From JAVBSC01 sp031547305 (GTDB lineage Bacteria > Desulfobacterota > Desulfovibrionia > Desulfovibrionales > Desulfovibrionaceae), in the NCBI GenBank assembly GCA_031547305.1, contig JAVBSC010000001.1:1-26945 (forward strand): a DNA stretch of 26,945 nt, in the 5' to 3' direction. The notes below the pieces were generated by a model. That model made no database searches and had not been told where the DNA came from. It was given only the letters and a program-made list of their open reading frames with translations. Shown piece by piece: positions 1-7,754 of the stretch (position 1 is its first letter; each line of letters starts with the position of its first letter). The position numbers were made by a program, and so were the translations under genes.

Positions 1-67
1 AGAGCGGCGGGGCGGGACCGCCGGGGAACGGAGGGGCGGGCGGGGCTTGCGCGGCGCCGGCCCGATT

Positions 68-3000
68 TTACAGCAGTTTTTTCAACTCCCGGTAGTCGGT
101 TTTGCCGCTGCCCAGAAGAGGGATGGCCTGAACCTTGACGATGCGCCGCACCGCGTACAGGGGCGAGAGCCCGGCTTTGCGCAGGCCCGCGTTTACCTCG
201 GTCAGGTTCAGAGGCAGTGGGGTGAACAAGGCGATTTCCGGCGCGCTGTCGCCTGAAGACGCCTCCACGGCCAGGGCCGGACCTTCGGCCGGGGCGTCCG
301 GATGGCTGCCGTAAAGCTCCAGCAGGGCGTTTTCAATCTGGGGCAGGGAGATCATTTCCCCGCCGATTTTCACGAAGCGCTTCAAACGGCCCCGGAAGGT
401 CAGGCGGCCTGTTTCGTCCATGCTCAGCAGATCCCCTGTGCGGTACCAGGTCTGGCCCTCGAATTCCACAAATGGGTTGGGAGCGTCGCCCAGGTAGCCG
501 TTAAAAATGCTCGGGCCGCGCGCCAGGAGCATGCCGGTCTCGCCGGTGGCCACCCGGCCGGTGATTTGCCCGTCCTCCTCGCGCACCAGGGCCAGGGTCA
601 GGGAATCCAGGGCATGGCCGATCGTGCCGGGCAGGACGTTGCCCGGCCGGTTGACCGAGACCACGGGCGAGCATTCCGTGATGCCGTAGCCTTCGCACAG
701 GGCGGCCTGGGGGCAGAGCCGCGCAAAGGCGCGGTAGACGTGGTCCGGGCATTTTTCCGCCCCGGCGAAGGCAAAACGCAGGCTGTCCAGGTGGCTGGTC
801 CCTTTGGCCCGGTCCAGCATGGCCTCCAGAAAGGTCGGAGGCGCGGCCAGCAGGGTGAGCTTGAAGTCGCGCGTCAGATTGACCAGCGGGCCGGCTTCCG
901 TTGGATTTGGGTGAAAGACCGCCCGGATGCCCGTGGACAGCGGCAGGACCAGCCCGGCCATGAGCCCGAAGGAATGGAAGGGCGGCAGCATGGCCAGGAT
1001 GCTTTCCCCGGAAGTCAGGCGCAGGGCCGCGATAATGTCCACGGCGTTGGCCAGCAGGTTGGCGTGGGTGAGCGGCACGGCCTTGGGCAGGGACTCCGAT
1101 CCGGAAGTGAAGAGCACGGCCGCGACGGCCGGAATTTTTTTGCCGCGCGCGCCAAGCCCGAAACGGGCGGCCAGAGCGCCGCGTATTTTTTGCCAGAGGC
1201 TCAGGCCGGCGGCCAGTTTTTCCAGGCGCACCCACTCCACGGGCAGGCCGTCCAGGGACAGTCCCTGGCGCTCCAAACGCTCCAGAAGCGCCCCGGCGCT
1301 GATAATATTGCTTACTCCGGTCAGGCTCAGGCAATGGCGCAAATTGGCTTCGCCCACGGTCCAGTTGAAGAAAACCGGCTCTTTTTCCGCCAGGAGCACG
1401 GCCAGCCAGACGGCCGGCACGGCCGGGGCGGCCGGCAGCATGATGCCCAGGCGTTTGCCCGGCAGCTTTTTGAATTCAGCGGCCAGGACCAGCGCTCCGG
1501 TCAGGATGTCCCGCCGGTTTTTCAGGCCGCCGCGATCCGCCAGCAGGACCTCTTTGGGCTCGCGGCGGGCCAGGGCCGCGAAAGCGTGCGGAATATTCCG
1601 GGTCCCGGCCGGTACGGCCAGCGGGGTGCTTGGCCTCTGGGCGAACCAGGCTTGCGGGGCCGGGCCTTCGGTCGCTTTTTCCGCCAGCAGGCCGGCGGCT
1701 GCGGCCAGGCAGTCGCCCACCGTGACAATGGCGTCCATATCGCTGATGGGCCGGCCGCTCTTCTCTTCCAGACCCAGGGCGAATTCCATCAGGGCCAGGC
1801 TGTCCAGGCCCAGATCCCCGTTCAAGGTCATGGAGTCGGCGATAGGATGATCCGGCGGCAGTTCGGCCGCCTGGCGCAGGGCCGCGTAAACTTCCGCGCG
1901 CAGGGAATCCGGCGCGCCGTCCGCGCCGTTCATAATCCCGCGCTCGCGCATTTCCGGCAGTTCCACGGGTTTCGCACCCTGCCAGAAAAAGCGGGGCACA
2001 GCCTGGGCGCGGCCTTCGGCCGGGCGGTAAAATTCGTCCAGCCAGGGGTTCAGGACGCGCTTGTCGCCGTCTCTGGGAAGATCCGCCGGGGCTTCCACAA
2101 ATTCCAGATTGACCGTCCTGCGCGGGGTAAAAAAGACCAGATTGGCCAGGATCGCGCCCAGGCCGCGCAACAGCGTTCTGGCAAAATCCGGGGCTTTGCC
2201 GTTGGTTCCGGCATAGCTGAAGGCGCTGCCCCACAGCCCGGTGCTGCGCACCAGAACAACGCGCACGCCGGGCAGGTCTTTGAGCAGCAGGGCTGTGCCG
2301 GAATTGCCGCCCAGGCTTTCCTTGTCCGAGCGGTAGACCCGGCCGGCCGGGTAAAAGAGCACGGAATCGCCGGCCCGCAGGGCATCGGCCACGGCTTTCA
2401 GCCCGGCCTGCACGCCTTCCCGCCCGGCCGCGCCGTCCTTGCGCAGATCCGGAATCAACACCGCCCGGATTATTCTGGAGGCCAGGCCGCCCAAAAAGCC
2501 GCGCAACTGGCGCTCGTCCGCCAGGGGGCGCGGCTTCAGGCCGGCCAGCCGGGAATAAAGAATCACCGGGTCAATCAGGGCCGGGTGGTTGGGCAGAAAA
2601 AGCACCGGGCCCTGGGCCGGGATTTTGTCCAGGCCGCTGGCGGTCACCCGGTAGCGCAATCCCAGAATGCCGCGTAAAAGCAGTCCGAGCGGGCTCCATC
2701 CCTTGTCCGCCAGCGTGGCGCCCGGCAGGCGGCCGATGCGCCGGGCGGCCCAGGCCATGAACAGCAGTCCGGCCAGGCCGCTTAAAACAAGCAGTCTGGC
2801 CGGGCTGATCGCCCCGGCCCACTCCAGAACCAGGCCGGAAAGGATGATGGCGGAAAAACTGGCGAAGTTGGAGATGCCCAGGATTTTGCCTTTTTCCTGG
2901 GCCGCCGGCCGGATCTGGATGAAACTGACCAGTGGAATCAGAAAAAGGCCGCCGGCCAGGCCGGATAAAGCGTAAACGACAAACAGGCAGACCAGGGCCG

Positions 3001-3988
3001 GCCAGTGGGGCAGCAGCGGGGCCAGGCCGCTCAGGCCGAGGCCCAGGCACATGGCCGCGCCGGCCGGGATCATGCTCCGCCGCCAGCTTTCCGCGTCCTT
3101 GCGTCCGGCCTTCATCGCGCCGGCGCAGATGCCCAGCATCAGGGCCACGGAAAGCAGGCTGGCCACTGTTTTGGAAAAGCCGATCTGCTGGATGCCCATA
3201 TTATTGATGCACAGGATGGCAAAGGAGGAAAACCCGTAAAAGAAAGCTTCTCCGGCCAATGTGACGTACAGCGCCGGATCTTTCCGGCGGCATTCCAGGG
3301 CGTGCCTGGCGGAATCCACCGGCCCCCAGAGCGGAAAGGGCGATTTTTCGCCCGCCGCCGCCGCCGGGGTTTTCCGTATGCCGAAGGCCGCCCCGAAACC
3401 CACCAGGGCCACCAGCAGGGAAAACACGCCCACCAGCAGCCGCCCGAACCCGCTGTCGCCGCCGGGAGTAATGCCGGCCAGAAAATCCGGCCCTGGCACG
3501 TCCAGGGCCACCCCGGCCATGGCTATGCCCAGCAGGATGGTCAGAGTGGTGGCCAGCTTCATAATCGCGTTCACCCTGGGCACCCGGTCGGACGGAAAGT
3601 TTTCCGGAATGGCCCCGTTCAGGGCCGGGCTGAAAAACGTGGTCTGCAGGCCCATGATGAAGACCACCAGGACCATGCCGTCCCAGTGCAGGGCTACCAT
3701 GCTCCAGATGCAGGCGGCCATGGCCAGCACTTCCAGCCCCTTGGCCCCGACGGCCAGATCCTTTTTGGGAAAGCGATCCGCCAGCCATCCGGCCCAGACG
3801 GAAAACAGCACGATCGGCAGGGCGAACAAAACCGTGGCCCGGCCCTGAATATGCGTGAGCCCGGCGTCCGCCGCCAGCAAAATGGCCGCGTACTTGAAAA
3901 AATTGTCGTTAAAAGTGCCCATGGCGTAGGCAATGCCCATGCTCAGCAAAACGCCGCGCCCGTCCCGGGGATCTTTTGAGTCATTCAT
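68..3988 (-). CDS. aas: Fused LplT-type MFS transporter / PlsC acyltransferase / ACP / acyl-ACP synthetase (Aas-like)
   Basis: This 1306-residue protein probably recaptures lysophospholipids, flips them inward and re-acylates them at the inner membrane. Four modules are visible. Residues 1-430 form an MFS transporter with many hydrophobic helices and the early GTFNDNFFKYA stretch typical of LplT. Residues 430-650 are a PlsC-type acyltransferase with the HxxxxD motif in NHPALID near residue 466. Residues 695-770 are an acyl-carrier-protein-like domain whose GLDSLALMEF holds the likely phosphopantetheine serine near 728. Residues 790-1300 are an AMP-forming ligase with phosphate loop TSGSESLPKAVPLTH near 961, YGITECSP, and WYRTGDLL near 1184. 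In E. coli, Aas (acyltransferase plus ligase) and LplT are separate, and the internal ACP is not part of that arrangement. The reading frame runs 46 codons further upstream, but into the regulator gene; the chosen ATG has a G-rich Shine-Dalgarno and starts 28 bases after the regulator stop. Family sure, substrate inferred. Confidence 0.9.
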   Translation of the reverse strand: MNDSKDPRDGRGVLLSMGIAYAMGTFNDNFFKYAAILLAADAGLTHIQGRATVLFALPIVLFSVWAGWLADRFPKKDLAVGAKGLEVLAMAACIWSMVALHWDGMVLVVFIMGLQTTFFSPALNGAIPENFPSDRVPRVNAIMKLATTLTILLGIAMAGVALDVPGPDFLAGITPGGDSGFGRLLVGVFSLLVALVGFGAAFGIRKTPAAAAGEKSPFPLWGPVDSARHALECRRKDPALYVTLAGEAFFYGFSSFAILCINNMGIQQIGFSKTVASLLSVALMLGICAGAMKAGRKDAESWRRSMIPAGAAMCLGLGLSGLAPLLPHWPALVCLFVVYALSGLAGGLFLIPLVSFIQIRPAAQEKGKILGISNFASFSAIILSGLVLEWAGAISPARLLVLSGLAGLLFMAWAARRIGRLPGATLADKGWSPLGLLLRGILGLRYRVTASGLDKIPAQGPVLFLPNHPALIDPVILYSRLAGLKPRPLADERQLRGFLGGLASRIIRAVLIPDLRKDGAAGREGVQAGLKAVADALRAGDSVLFYPAGRVYRSDKESLGGNSGTALLLKDLPGVRVVLVRSTGLWGSAFSYAGTNGKAPDFARTLLRGLGAILANLVFFTPRRTVNLEFVEAPADLPRDGDKRVLNPWLDEFYRPAEGRAQAVPRFFWQGAKPVELPEMRERGIMNGADGAPDSLRAEVYAALRQAAELPPDHPIADSMTLNGDLGLDSLALMEFALGLEEKSGRPISDMDAIVTVGDCLAAAAGLLAEKATEGPAPQAWFAQRPSTPLAVPAGTRNIPHAFAALARREPKEVLLADRGGLKNRRDILTGALVLAAEFKKLPGKRLGIMLPAAPAVPAVWLAVLLAEKEPVFFNWTVGEANLRHCLSLTGVSNIISAGALLERLERQGLSLDGLPVEWVRLEKLAAGLSLWQKIRGALAARFGLGARGKKIPAVAAVLFTSGSESLPKAVPLTHANLLANAVDIIAALRLTSGESILAMLPPFHSFGLMAGLVLPLSTGIRAVFHPNPTEAGPLVNLTRDFKLTLLAAPPTFLEAMLDRAKGTSHLDSLRFAFAGAEKCPDHVYRAFARLCPQAALCEGYGITECSPVVSVNRPGNVLPGTIGHALDSLTLALVREEDGQITGRVATGETGMLLARGPSIFNGYLGDAPNPFVEFEGQTWYRTGDLLSMDETGRLTFRGRLKRFVKIGGEMISLPQIENALLELYGSHPDAPAEGPALAVEASSGDSAPEIALFTPLPLNLTEVNAGLRKAGLSPLYAVRRIVKVQAIPLLGSGKTDYRELKKLL

Positions 3989-4016
3989 TTGTCTTTTCCC
4001 CCAAACAAAAATTGTA

Positions 4017-4328
4017 TCACAACTCTTCAACAATATACAGGCGCAGCTTTTCCAGGGCGTCCAGGACCATAGCCGGCCGCAGGGAATACAGGGCCAGCTT
4101 GCCCTGGCGGCGCGCGGCCAGAACACCGGCCCGCTCCAGGGCGTTCAGGTGGTGCACGATGCTGCTGCGGCTGAATTCGAAACAGGCCGCGATGTCCTTG
4201 ATCGACAGCTCTTCACCCGGATCAAAGAGAAGCAGGATCTTCTGACGCGTCTCATCGCCAAGGGCGGAGAACACCTCGGCCACGGGCCGCCAGTGCGGCG
4301 GCAGTTCTTTCAGGTATTGCGTTTTCAT
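4017..4328 (-). CDS. ArsR-family winged-helix repressor
   Basis: This 103-residue protein has the classic ArsR/SmtB layout. It opens with the helix FSALGDETRQKILLLF and continues with a helix-turn-helix around residues 42-65 (LSIKDIAACFEFSRSSIVHHLNALERAGVL). A beta-wing follows (AARRQGKLALYSL) and the protein ends in a short helix. It lacks the ELCVCDL metal-binding motif of ArsR/CadC proteins; the only cysteine is in AACFEF, so metal sensing is not supported and another signal such as a lipid, redox state or growth condition is possible. Its stop lies 28 bases before the acyltransferase fusion gene on the same strand, so the two are probably co-transcribed. A perfect palindrome directly upstream of its start suggests autorepression that would also control the fusion gene. 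Specificity is unknown. Confidence 0.88.
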   Translation of the reverse strand: MKTQYLKELPPHWRPVAEVFSALGDETRQKILLLFDPGEELSIKDIAACFEFSRSSIVHHLNALERAGVLAARRQGKLALYSLRPAMVLDALEKLRLYIVEEL

Positions 4329-4333
4329 GACTA

Positions 4334-4355
4334 TATAACTAATTTTTTAGTTATA
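4334..4355. promoter_or_regulatory. Perfect palindromic operator upstream of the ArsR-family gene
   Basis: Two perfect 9-base arms, TATAACTAA at 4334-4342 and TTAGTTATA at 4347-4355, flank four T bases. The site starts 5 bases upstream of the regulator's ATG in an AT-rich island. A TTGACT hexamer (minus strand, 4364-4359) lies just outside it, so the palindrome would cover the promoter core. A 9-4-9 AT-rich palindrome matches the size of ArsR-family operators. Binding itself is inferred. Confidence 0.65.
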
Positions 4356-4448
4356 AAAAGTCAAATAAAAAATTACCAGTTAAATTAGAATATTATCAAA
4401 ATATTTTGGGAATGATAATTCTGATGGGATAATGCCGGCAGGTTGTCG

Positions 4449-4571
4449 TTAGAGCATTTCAACTTCAAGACGTTCGCGCGGGCTGTAACGGCGAAATAAG
4501 CGCGCCCGCGCGGCGGGCGGCGGTTTCCGCCGCCAGAGCGGAGGAACATTTCCAATGTCCATCCGCTCTAA
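4449..4571 (-). repeat. MITE-like intergenic repeat, copy 1
   Basis: A 123-base element bounded by perfect 7-base terminal inverted repeats (TTAGAGC at 4449-4455 and GCTCTAA at 4565-4571). Read on the minus strand it begins TATTAGAGCGGAT, has GCTCTGGCGGCGG followed by an internal GC hairpin (GGCGGCGG, three-base loop, CCGCCGCC), and ends GAAGTTGAAATGCTCTAA. It aligns along its length with the element at 8254-8380, which lies in the opposite orientation. Its outer end contains the TAG stop codon of smpB. It has no coding capacity, so if mobile it would need a transposase supplied from elsewhere. Confidence 0.7.
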
Positions 4572-5029
4572 TACCTCGCCAACTCCCGCTCCAGATCCCG
4601 GTTCTCCGCGCTGCGCTTGAGGTCGTCGCGCTGGTCGTAAATTTTTTTGCCCCGGCAAAGCGCCAGTTCCGCCTTGATCCGGCCGTGTTTGAAATGCAGA
4701 TTCACCGGCACCATGGTCAGGCCCTTTTGCTCCACCTTGACCATCAGGTTGTGGATTTCCCCGGCGTGCAACAGAAGCTTGCGGTCCCGGTCAGGTTCAT
4801 GCTGGTCGTAGCCAGCGTTTTTATATGGCGCTATATGCAGGCCGATCAGGAAAGCCTCGCCGTTTCTGAAGGTCACGTAGGCGTCGTTAAAACTCACGTG
4901 CCCGGCGCGCAGGCTTTTGACCTCCGACCCGGTCAGAACCATGCCGGCTTCCATAAATTCCAGGAATTCATAGAGGTGCCGGGCTTTTTTGTTCTGCGCC
5001 AGGGCCGCCGGGCCGTTTTTTTTATTCAT
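4568..5029 (-). CDS. smpB: SsrA (tmRNA)-binding protein SmpB
   Basis: SmpB binds tmRNA and brings it to ribosomes stalled on broken messages (trans-translation). The 153-residue product has the family hallmarks in order: NKKARHLYEFLEFMEAGMVLTGSEVKSLRAGHVSFNDAYV near the N-terminus, IAPYKNAGYDQHEPDRDRKLLLH in the middle, LTMVPVNLHFKHGRIKAELALCRGKKIYDQRDDLKRSAENRDLERELARY at the end. Length is normal for the family. An in-frame GTG lies eight codons upstream, but ATG at 5029 has AGGA about nine bases before it and gives the usual N-terminus, so I chose it. The TAG stop sits inside the terminal repeat of a MITE-like element, so the last codons may have been set by that insertion. No ssrA gene was recognised nearby. 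Confidence 0.95.
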   Translation of the reverse strand: MNKKNGPAALAQNKKARHLYEFLEFMEAGMVLTGSEVKSLRAGHVSFNDAYVTFRNGEAFLIGLHIAPYKNAGYDQHEPDRDRKLLLHAGEIHNLMVKVEQKGLTMVPVNLHFKHGRIKAELALCRGKKIYDQRDDLKRSAENRDLERELARY

Positions 5030-5465
5030 ATTCGTATATCCTGGTATATTCACGCCGGGAGCGCTTGCTGCATAAAACTCGTAGCGGAAACTACGACTTA
5101 AGCCATCGGTAAGTCAAGGGGGCGGCAACCTGGCGAACGCGTGCGTTTTTTCAAGCGCCTTGCAAATTGCTGAACCGTGTTGGGTTACTATTCATACAAA
5201 TGCCTACGAAACGGAGTTTTCCACGTCTCAGCCGACAACCGTGCGGCGCAATGACGAAACCCTGAAAGGGGCGGATTTGATTGTCCGGGAGAACGGTTTT
5301 GAAGTTGCCGAAGCGGTCGTCATGCGCATTCTCAACGCGCCTGAGTTTCTTGCCTCTTCGCCAAGGGCCGGAAAGCCCGGCCGGGCGCGCCTTATGTGGC
5401 GTATACTTTTTTATAAATCGTGGCACGTTGACCGGAGCCGGGCGGTCTGCTAATCTTTCTTCACT
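5030..5465. other. 436-base gap between divergent smpB and cbiM
   Basis: No convincing gene is seen here. The region should hold the promoters of both flanking genes. A TTGACT hexamer on the minus strand (5117-5112) could be an smpB -35 element, but no good -10 follows. An imperfect hairpin sits at 5077-5098 (CGTAG and CTACG arms around a six-base loop), and GACTTA/TAAGTC arms occur at 5095-5115. TATACT (5402-5407) and TATAAA (5412-5417) could be -10 boxes for cbiM, without clear -35 partners. I found no cobalamin-riboswitch core and no clear NikR-type palindrome. A 97-codon open frame inside resembles no family I know. Confidence 0.4.
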
Positions 5466-6074
5466 ATGCATATTTCCGAAGGCGTACTTTCTTGGCCCGT
5501 GCTGGCAGGCGGCTGGGCCGTTTCCGTTCCGCTCCTGGCCGTGGGGTTGCGCCGGCTGCCCTGGAACAAGGTGATGAACGTGGCTATTCTGTCCGCCGCT
5601 TTTTTCGCGGCCTCGCTTTTTCATTTGCCCCTGGGGCCGGGCAACGTGCATCTTGTCCTGAACGGGCTTATGGGCGTGATTCTGGGGTGGGCCGCCGTGC
5701 CGGCCATTTTTGCCGCGCTGTTTTTGCAGGCTCTGCTGTTTCAGTACGGCGGGCTTGCGGTCCTGGGCGTAAACACTTGCGTCATGGGCCTGCCGCCCAT
5801 TTTGGCTTTTTTGATCTTCCGCCCTCTGTTGCTGCGTCCCACGGCCGGGTTTGCGGCCGCTTTTTGCTGCGGCGCTTTTTCCATTCTTCTCAGCGGCTTT
5901 CTAGCCGCACTGGCCCTGCATTTTTCCGGCGAGGACTTCAGCGGCCCGGCTCTGGCCCTGCTCACCGCCAATATCCCCCTGTCCATGGTGGAAGGCGTGG
6001 CCACGGCTTTCATTTTTAACTTCCTTAAAAGGGCCCGGCCGGAGTTTCTGGTCTGCTCCGCGGCCAAAAGCTGA
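5466..6074 (+). CDS. cbiM: Nickel/cobalt ECF transporter substrate-binding membrane protein CbiM/NikM
   Basis: This 202-residue integral membrane protein is the metal-selecting S component of an energy-coupling-factor importer. It begins MHISEGVLS, matching the family signature MHIxEG, in which the N-terminal amine and His2 coordinate the metal. It then has about six hydrophobic segments, including GNVHLVLNGLMGVILGW and GVNTCVMGLPPILAFLIF. The length suits a stand-alone M subunit without a fused N domain. It is the first gene of a three-gene operon: the GTG of the next gene begins three bases after its stop. Whether it carries Ni2+ or Co2+ cannot be read from the sequence; no vitamin B12 biosynthesis gene or nickel enzyme gene is adjacent. 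Confidence 0.92.
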   Translation: MHISEGVLSWPVLAGGWAVSVPLLAVGLRRLPWNKVMNVAILSAAFFAASLFHLPLGPGNVHLVLNGLMGVILGWAAVPAIFAALFLQALLFQYGGLAVLGVNTCVMGLPPILAFLIFRPLLLRPTAGFAAAFCCGAFSILLSGFLAALALHFSGEDFSGPALALLTANIPLSMVEGVATAFIFNFLKRARPEFLVCSAAKS

Positions 6075-6077
6075 GCC

Positions 6078-6869
6078 GTGGCCGGGCCAGGCTTTCCGGG
6101 CGTCCGGAAGATCGCCCCTGTCCTGCCCCTGGCGGACCTTGATCCGGCCCATAAGCTTGGGGCCTGCTTTTTTTACGCCTGCGCCGTCAGCCTGCTGCAA
6201 ACCCTGCCCCTGGCCGCCTTGTCCATTGTTCCGGCTGCGGTCCTGGTCATGGCCGGCGGACAGCCGCTAAAGCCACTGCTGAAACGCCTGGCCCTGGCCA
6301 ATCTGTTTTTCGCCTTTCTCTGGCTGTTCCTGCCCTGGGGGATGGCCGCTTCCGGCCAGGATCAGAACGTCCTGGCGCGTTTTGGCCCCTTTGTGCTGCA
6401 AAAATCCGGGTTGCGTCTGGCCGGCCTGATCACCCTTAAGGGCAACGCCATCCTGGCGGCCATTCTGGCCCTGGCCGGCAGCTCCAGCCCGGCGGCCAAC
6501 GCCCAGGCCCTGCTGCGCCTGAAAGTCCCGGCCAAGCTGGTCACGCTTATCCTGCTCACCCAGCGCCATCTGGACATGCTGGCCGAGGAAGGCCGCCGGC
6601 TATACCAGGCCGCCCGGCTCCGGGGCTTTGCGCCAAAGACGGATTTGAAAACCTACCGCTGCTACGCCTGGTTTTGCGGCCTTATTCTGCTGCGGGCCTG
6701 GGACCGGGCGGAACGGGTGAACGCGGCCATGCGTCTGCGCGGCTTTTACGGCCGCTTTACCCCGCTTGCTCCGCCCGCGCCGCCAAACCCCGGCCTCAGC
6801 CGCCTTGTGGCCCTGGCCCTGGCCTGGGACGGAATCATCCTGGTGTTGCTGGACGTGCATTTTCGCTGA
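6078..6869 (+). CDS. cbiQ: ECF transporter T component CbiQ
   Basis: CbiQ is the transmembrane coupling subunit linking the S component CbiM to the ATPase. The 263-residue protein has several hydrophobic helices and both diagnostic coupling motifs of the family: AARLRGF near residues 178-184 and AMRLRGF near 217-223, the Ala-x-x-x-Arg-Gly pair that docks into the ATPase grooves. The start is a GTG three bases after the cbiM stop, giving tight translational coupling. The N-terminal LADLDPAHKLGACFFYACAVSLLQ is also typical of CbiQ. No cbiN or nikN gene lies between M and Q. Assignment to the family is firm. Confidence 0.93.
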   Translation: MAGPGFPGVRKIAPVLPLADLDPAHKLGACFFYACAVSLLQTLPLAALSIVPAAVLVMAGGQPLKPLLKRLALANLFFAFLWLFLPWGMAASGQDQNVLARFGPFVLQKSGLRLAGLITLKGNAILAAILALAGSSSPAANAQALLRLKVPAKLVTLILLTQRHLDMLAEEGRRLYQAARLRGFAPKTDLKTYRCYAWFCGLILLRAWDRAERVNAAMRLRGFYGRFTPLAPPAPPNPGLSRLVALALAWDGIILVLLDVHFR

Positions 6870-6886
6870 ATATTGCGGGATACCTT

Positions 6887-7609
6887 ATGAACGAAGCGTT
6901 ACTCAGCCTCAGAGACATTCATTACCGCTATTCCCGGCGGCCGGAACCCGTGTTGCGCGGAGCCGGCTTTGACCTTTTTCCGGGCCGGAGCCTGGGCCTG
7001 CTGGGCGGCAACGGCTGCGGCAAAAGTACTTTGCTGCACCTGGCCGTTGGGCTGATTCGCCCGGATTCCGGACAGGTGATTTACAAGGGCAGGCCCAGGG
7101 AAAAAGAAGAGGATTTTGCCGACTTGCGCCTGGAAGTCGGTTATCTGCTCCAGCATTCCGAGGATCAGCTTTTTTGCCCCACCGTATTGGAAGACGTGGC
7201 CTTCGGCCCCCTGAACCAGGGGCTGTCCCCGGCCCAGGCGGAAAGCGCGGCCAGGGCGGCCCTGGACAGCCTGAATCAGGGGCATCTGGCCGGGCGCACC
7301 GGCGCCGATTTGTCCGGCGGAGAAAAGAAAATGGCCGCTCTGGCCACGATTCTGGCCATGCGGCCGCAAGTGCTGCTTCTGGACGAGCCCAGCAACGATC
7401 TGGACAAACAGGGCCGGGAAATATTTTTGCGCACTCTGCAAAACCTGCCTGCGGCCAAAATAGTCGTTTCCCACGATTGGGACTTTGTAAGCCGGGTCTG
7501 CACGGATTACCTGCTGTTGGAAGACGGCAGTCTGGGGCCGGCCGCGGTGGAGGCGCACAGCCACGTGCATATGCACCCGGCTGGAGGCGCCGAGCATGCG
7601 CACGACTGA
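6887..7609 (+). CDS. cbiO: ECF transporter ATPase CbiO with histidine-rich tail
   Basis: This 240-residue ABC ATPase powers the CbiMQO importer. Walker A is GGNGCGKST (40-48). The Q-loop region is YLLQHSEDQLF with the CbiO-like FCPTVLEDVAFGPLN stretch after it. The signature is LSGGE (142-146), Walker B is VLLLDEPSNDLD (162-173), and the switch histidine is His196 in VVSHDWDF. The C-terminus carries six histidines in 16 residues (His224, 226, 228, 230, 237 and 239), which looks like a Ni/Co-binding or storage tail. The frame is open for 71 codons upstream, but that part overlaps cbiQ. ATG at 6887, 17 bases after the cbiQ stop, gives the normal N-terminus. Only one ATPase gene is present, so a homodimer is expected. 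Confidence 0.94.
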   Translation: MNEALLSLRDIHYRYSRRPEPVLRGAGFDLFPGRSLGLLGGNGCGKSTLLHLAVGLIRPDSGQVIYKGRPREKEEDFADLRLEVGYLLQHSEDQLFCPTVLEDVAFGPLNQGLSPAQAESAARAALDSLNQGHLAGRTGADLSGGEKKMAALATILAMRPQVLLLDEPSNDLDKQGREIFLRTLQNLPAAKIVVSHDWDFVSRVCTDYLLLEDGSLGPAAVEAHSHVHMHPAGGAEHAHD

Positions 7610-7648
7610 GGCTGAATATTCCTAAAAAATCAAATATGGTGTTGCCTT

Positions 7649-7683
7649 TTGCAATTTTGTGTATAGGTAATTTAGTATAGAAT
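7649..7683 (+). promoter_or_regulatory. Weak candidate promoter for the 7755 gene
   Basis: In a locally AT-rich stretch, TTGCAA (7649-7654) is followed 18 bases later by TAGTAT (7673-7678), overlapping a second possible -10, TATAGA (7677-7682). Matches to the sigma-70 consensus are partial. The position, about 75 bases before the start of the exported-protein gene, is reasonable. Confidence 0.25.
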
Positions 7684-7754
7684 GTTTATAACGTGGTTGT
7701 TCCCGGCAATAAATTAGTTTAATCAATAACAAACCACATCAGGGAGAGAGTGTC

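Noticed and set aside
302..2677. A 791-codon open frame on the plus strand inside the fusion gene
   Set aside because: It lies antisense to the large acyltransferase fusion, which shows clear motifs in four domains. The plus-strand product is Gly/Gln/Arg-rich with no family pattern, as expected from high-GC codon usage.
3989..4126. N-terminal extension of the fusion protein by 46 residues
   Set aside because: The extension overlaps the ArsR-family gene and reads as non-protein-like sequence; the ATG at 3988 gives a normal LplT start.
5040..5165. tmRNA (ssrA) next to smpB
   Set aside because: The hairpins and the short AETTT-stop reading frame looked suggestive, but there is no tRNA-like T-arm (TTCGA type), no CCA end and no recognisable tag ending in AA.
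5160..5453. 97-codon plus-strand open frame before cbiM
   Set aside because: It starts at a TTG with no Shine-Dalgarno, shows no family features and runs into the likely promoter of cbiM.
5054..5465. Cobalamin or nickel riboswitch upstream of cbiM
   Set aside because: I could not find a conserved B12-box-like core or a matching multi-stem layout.
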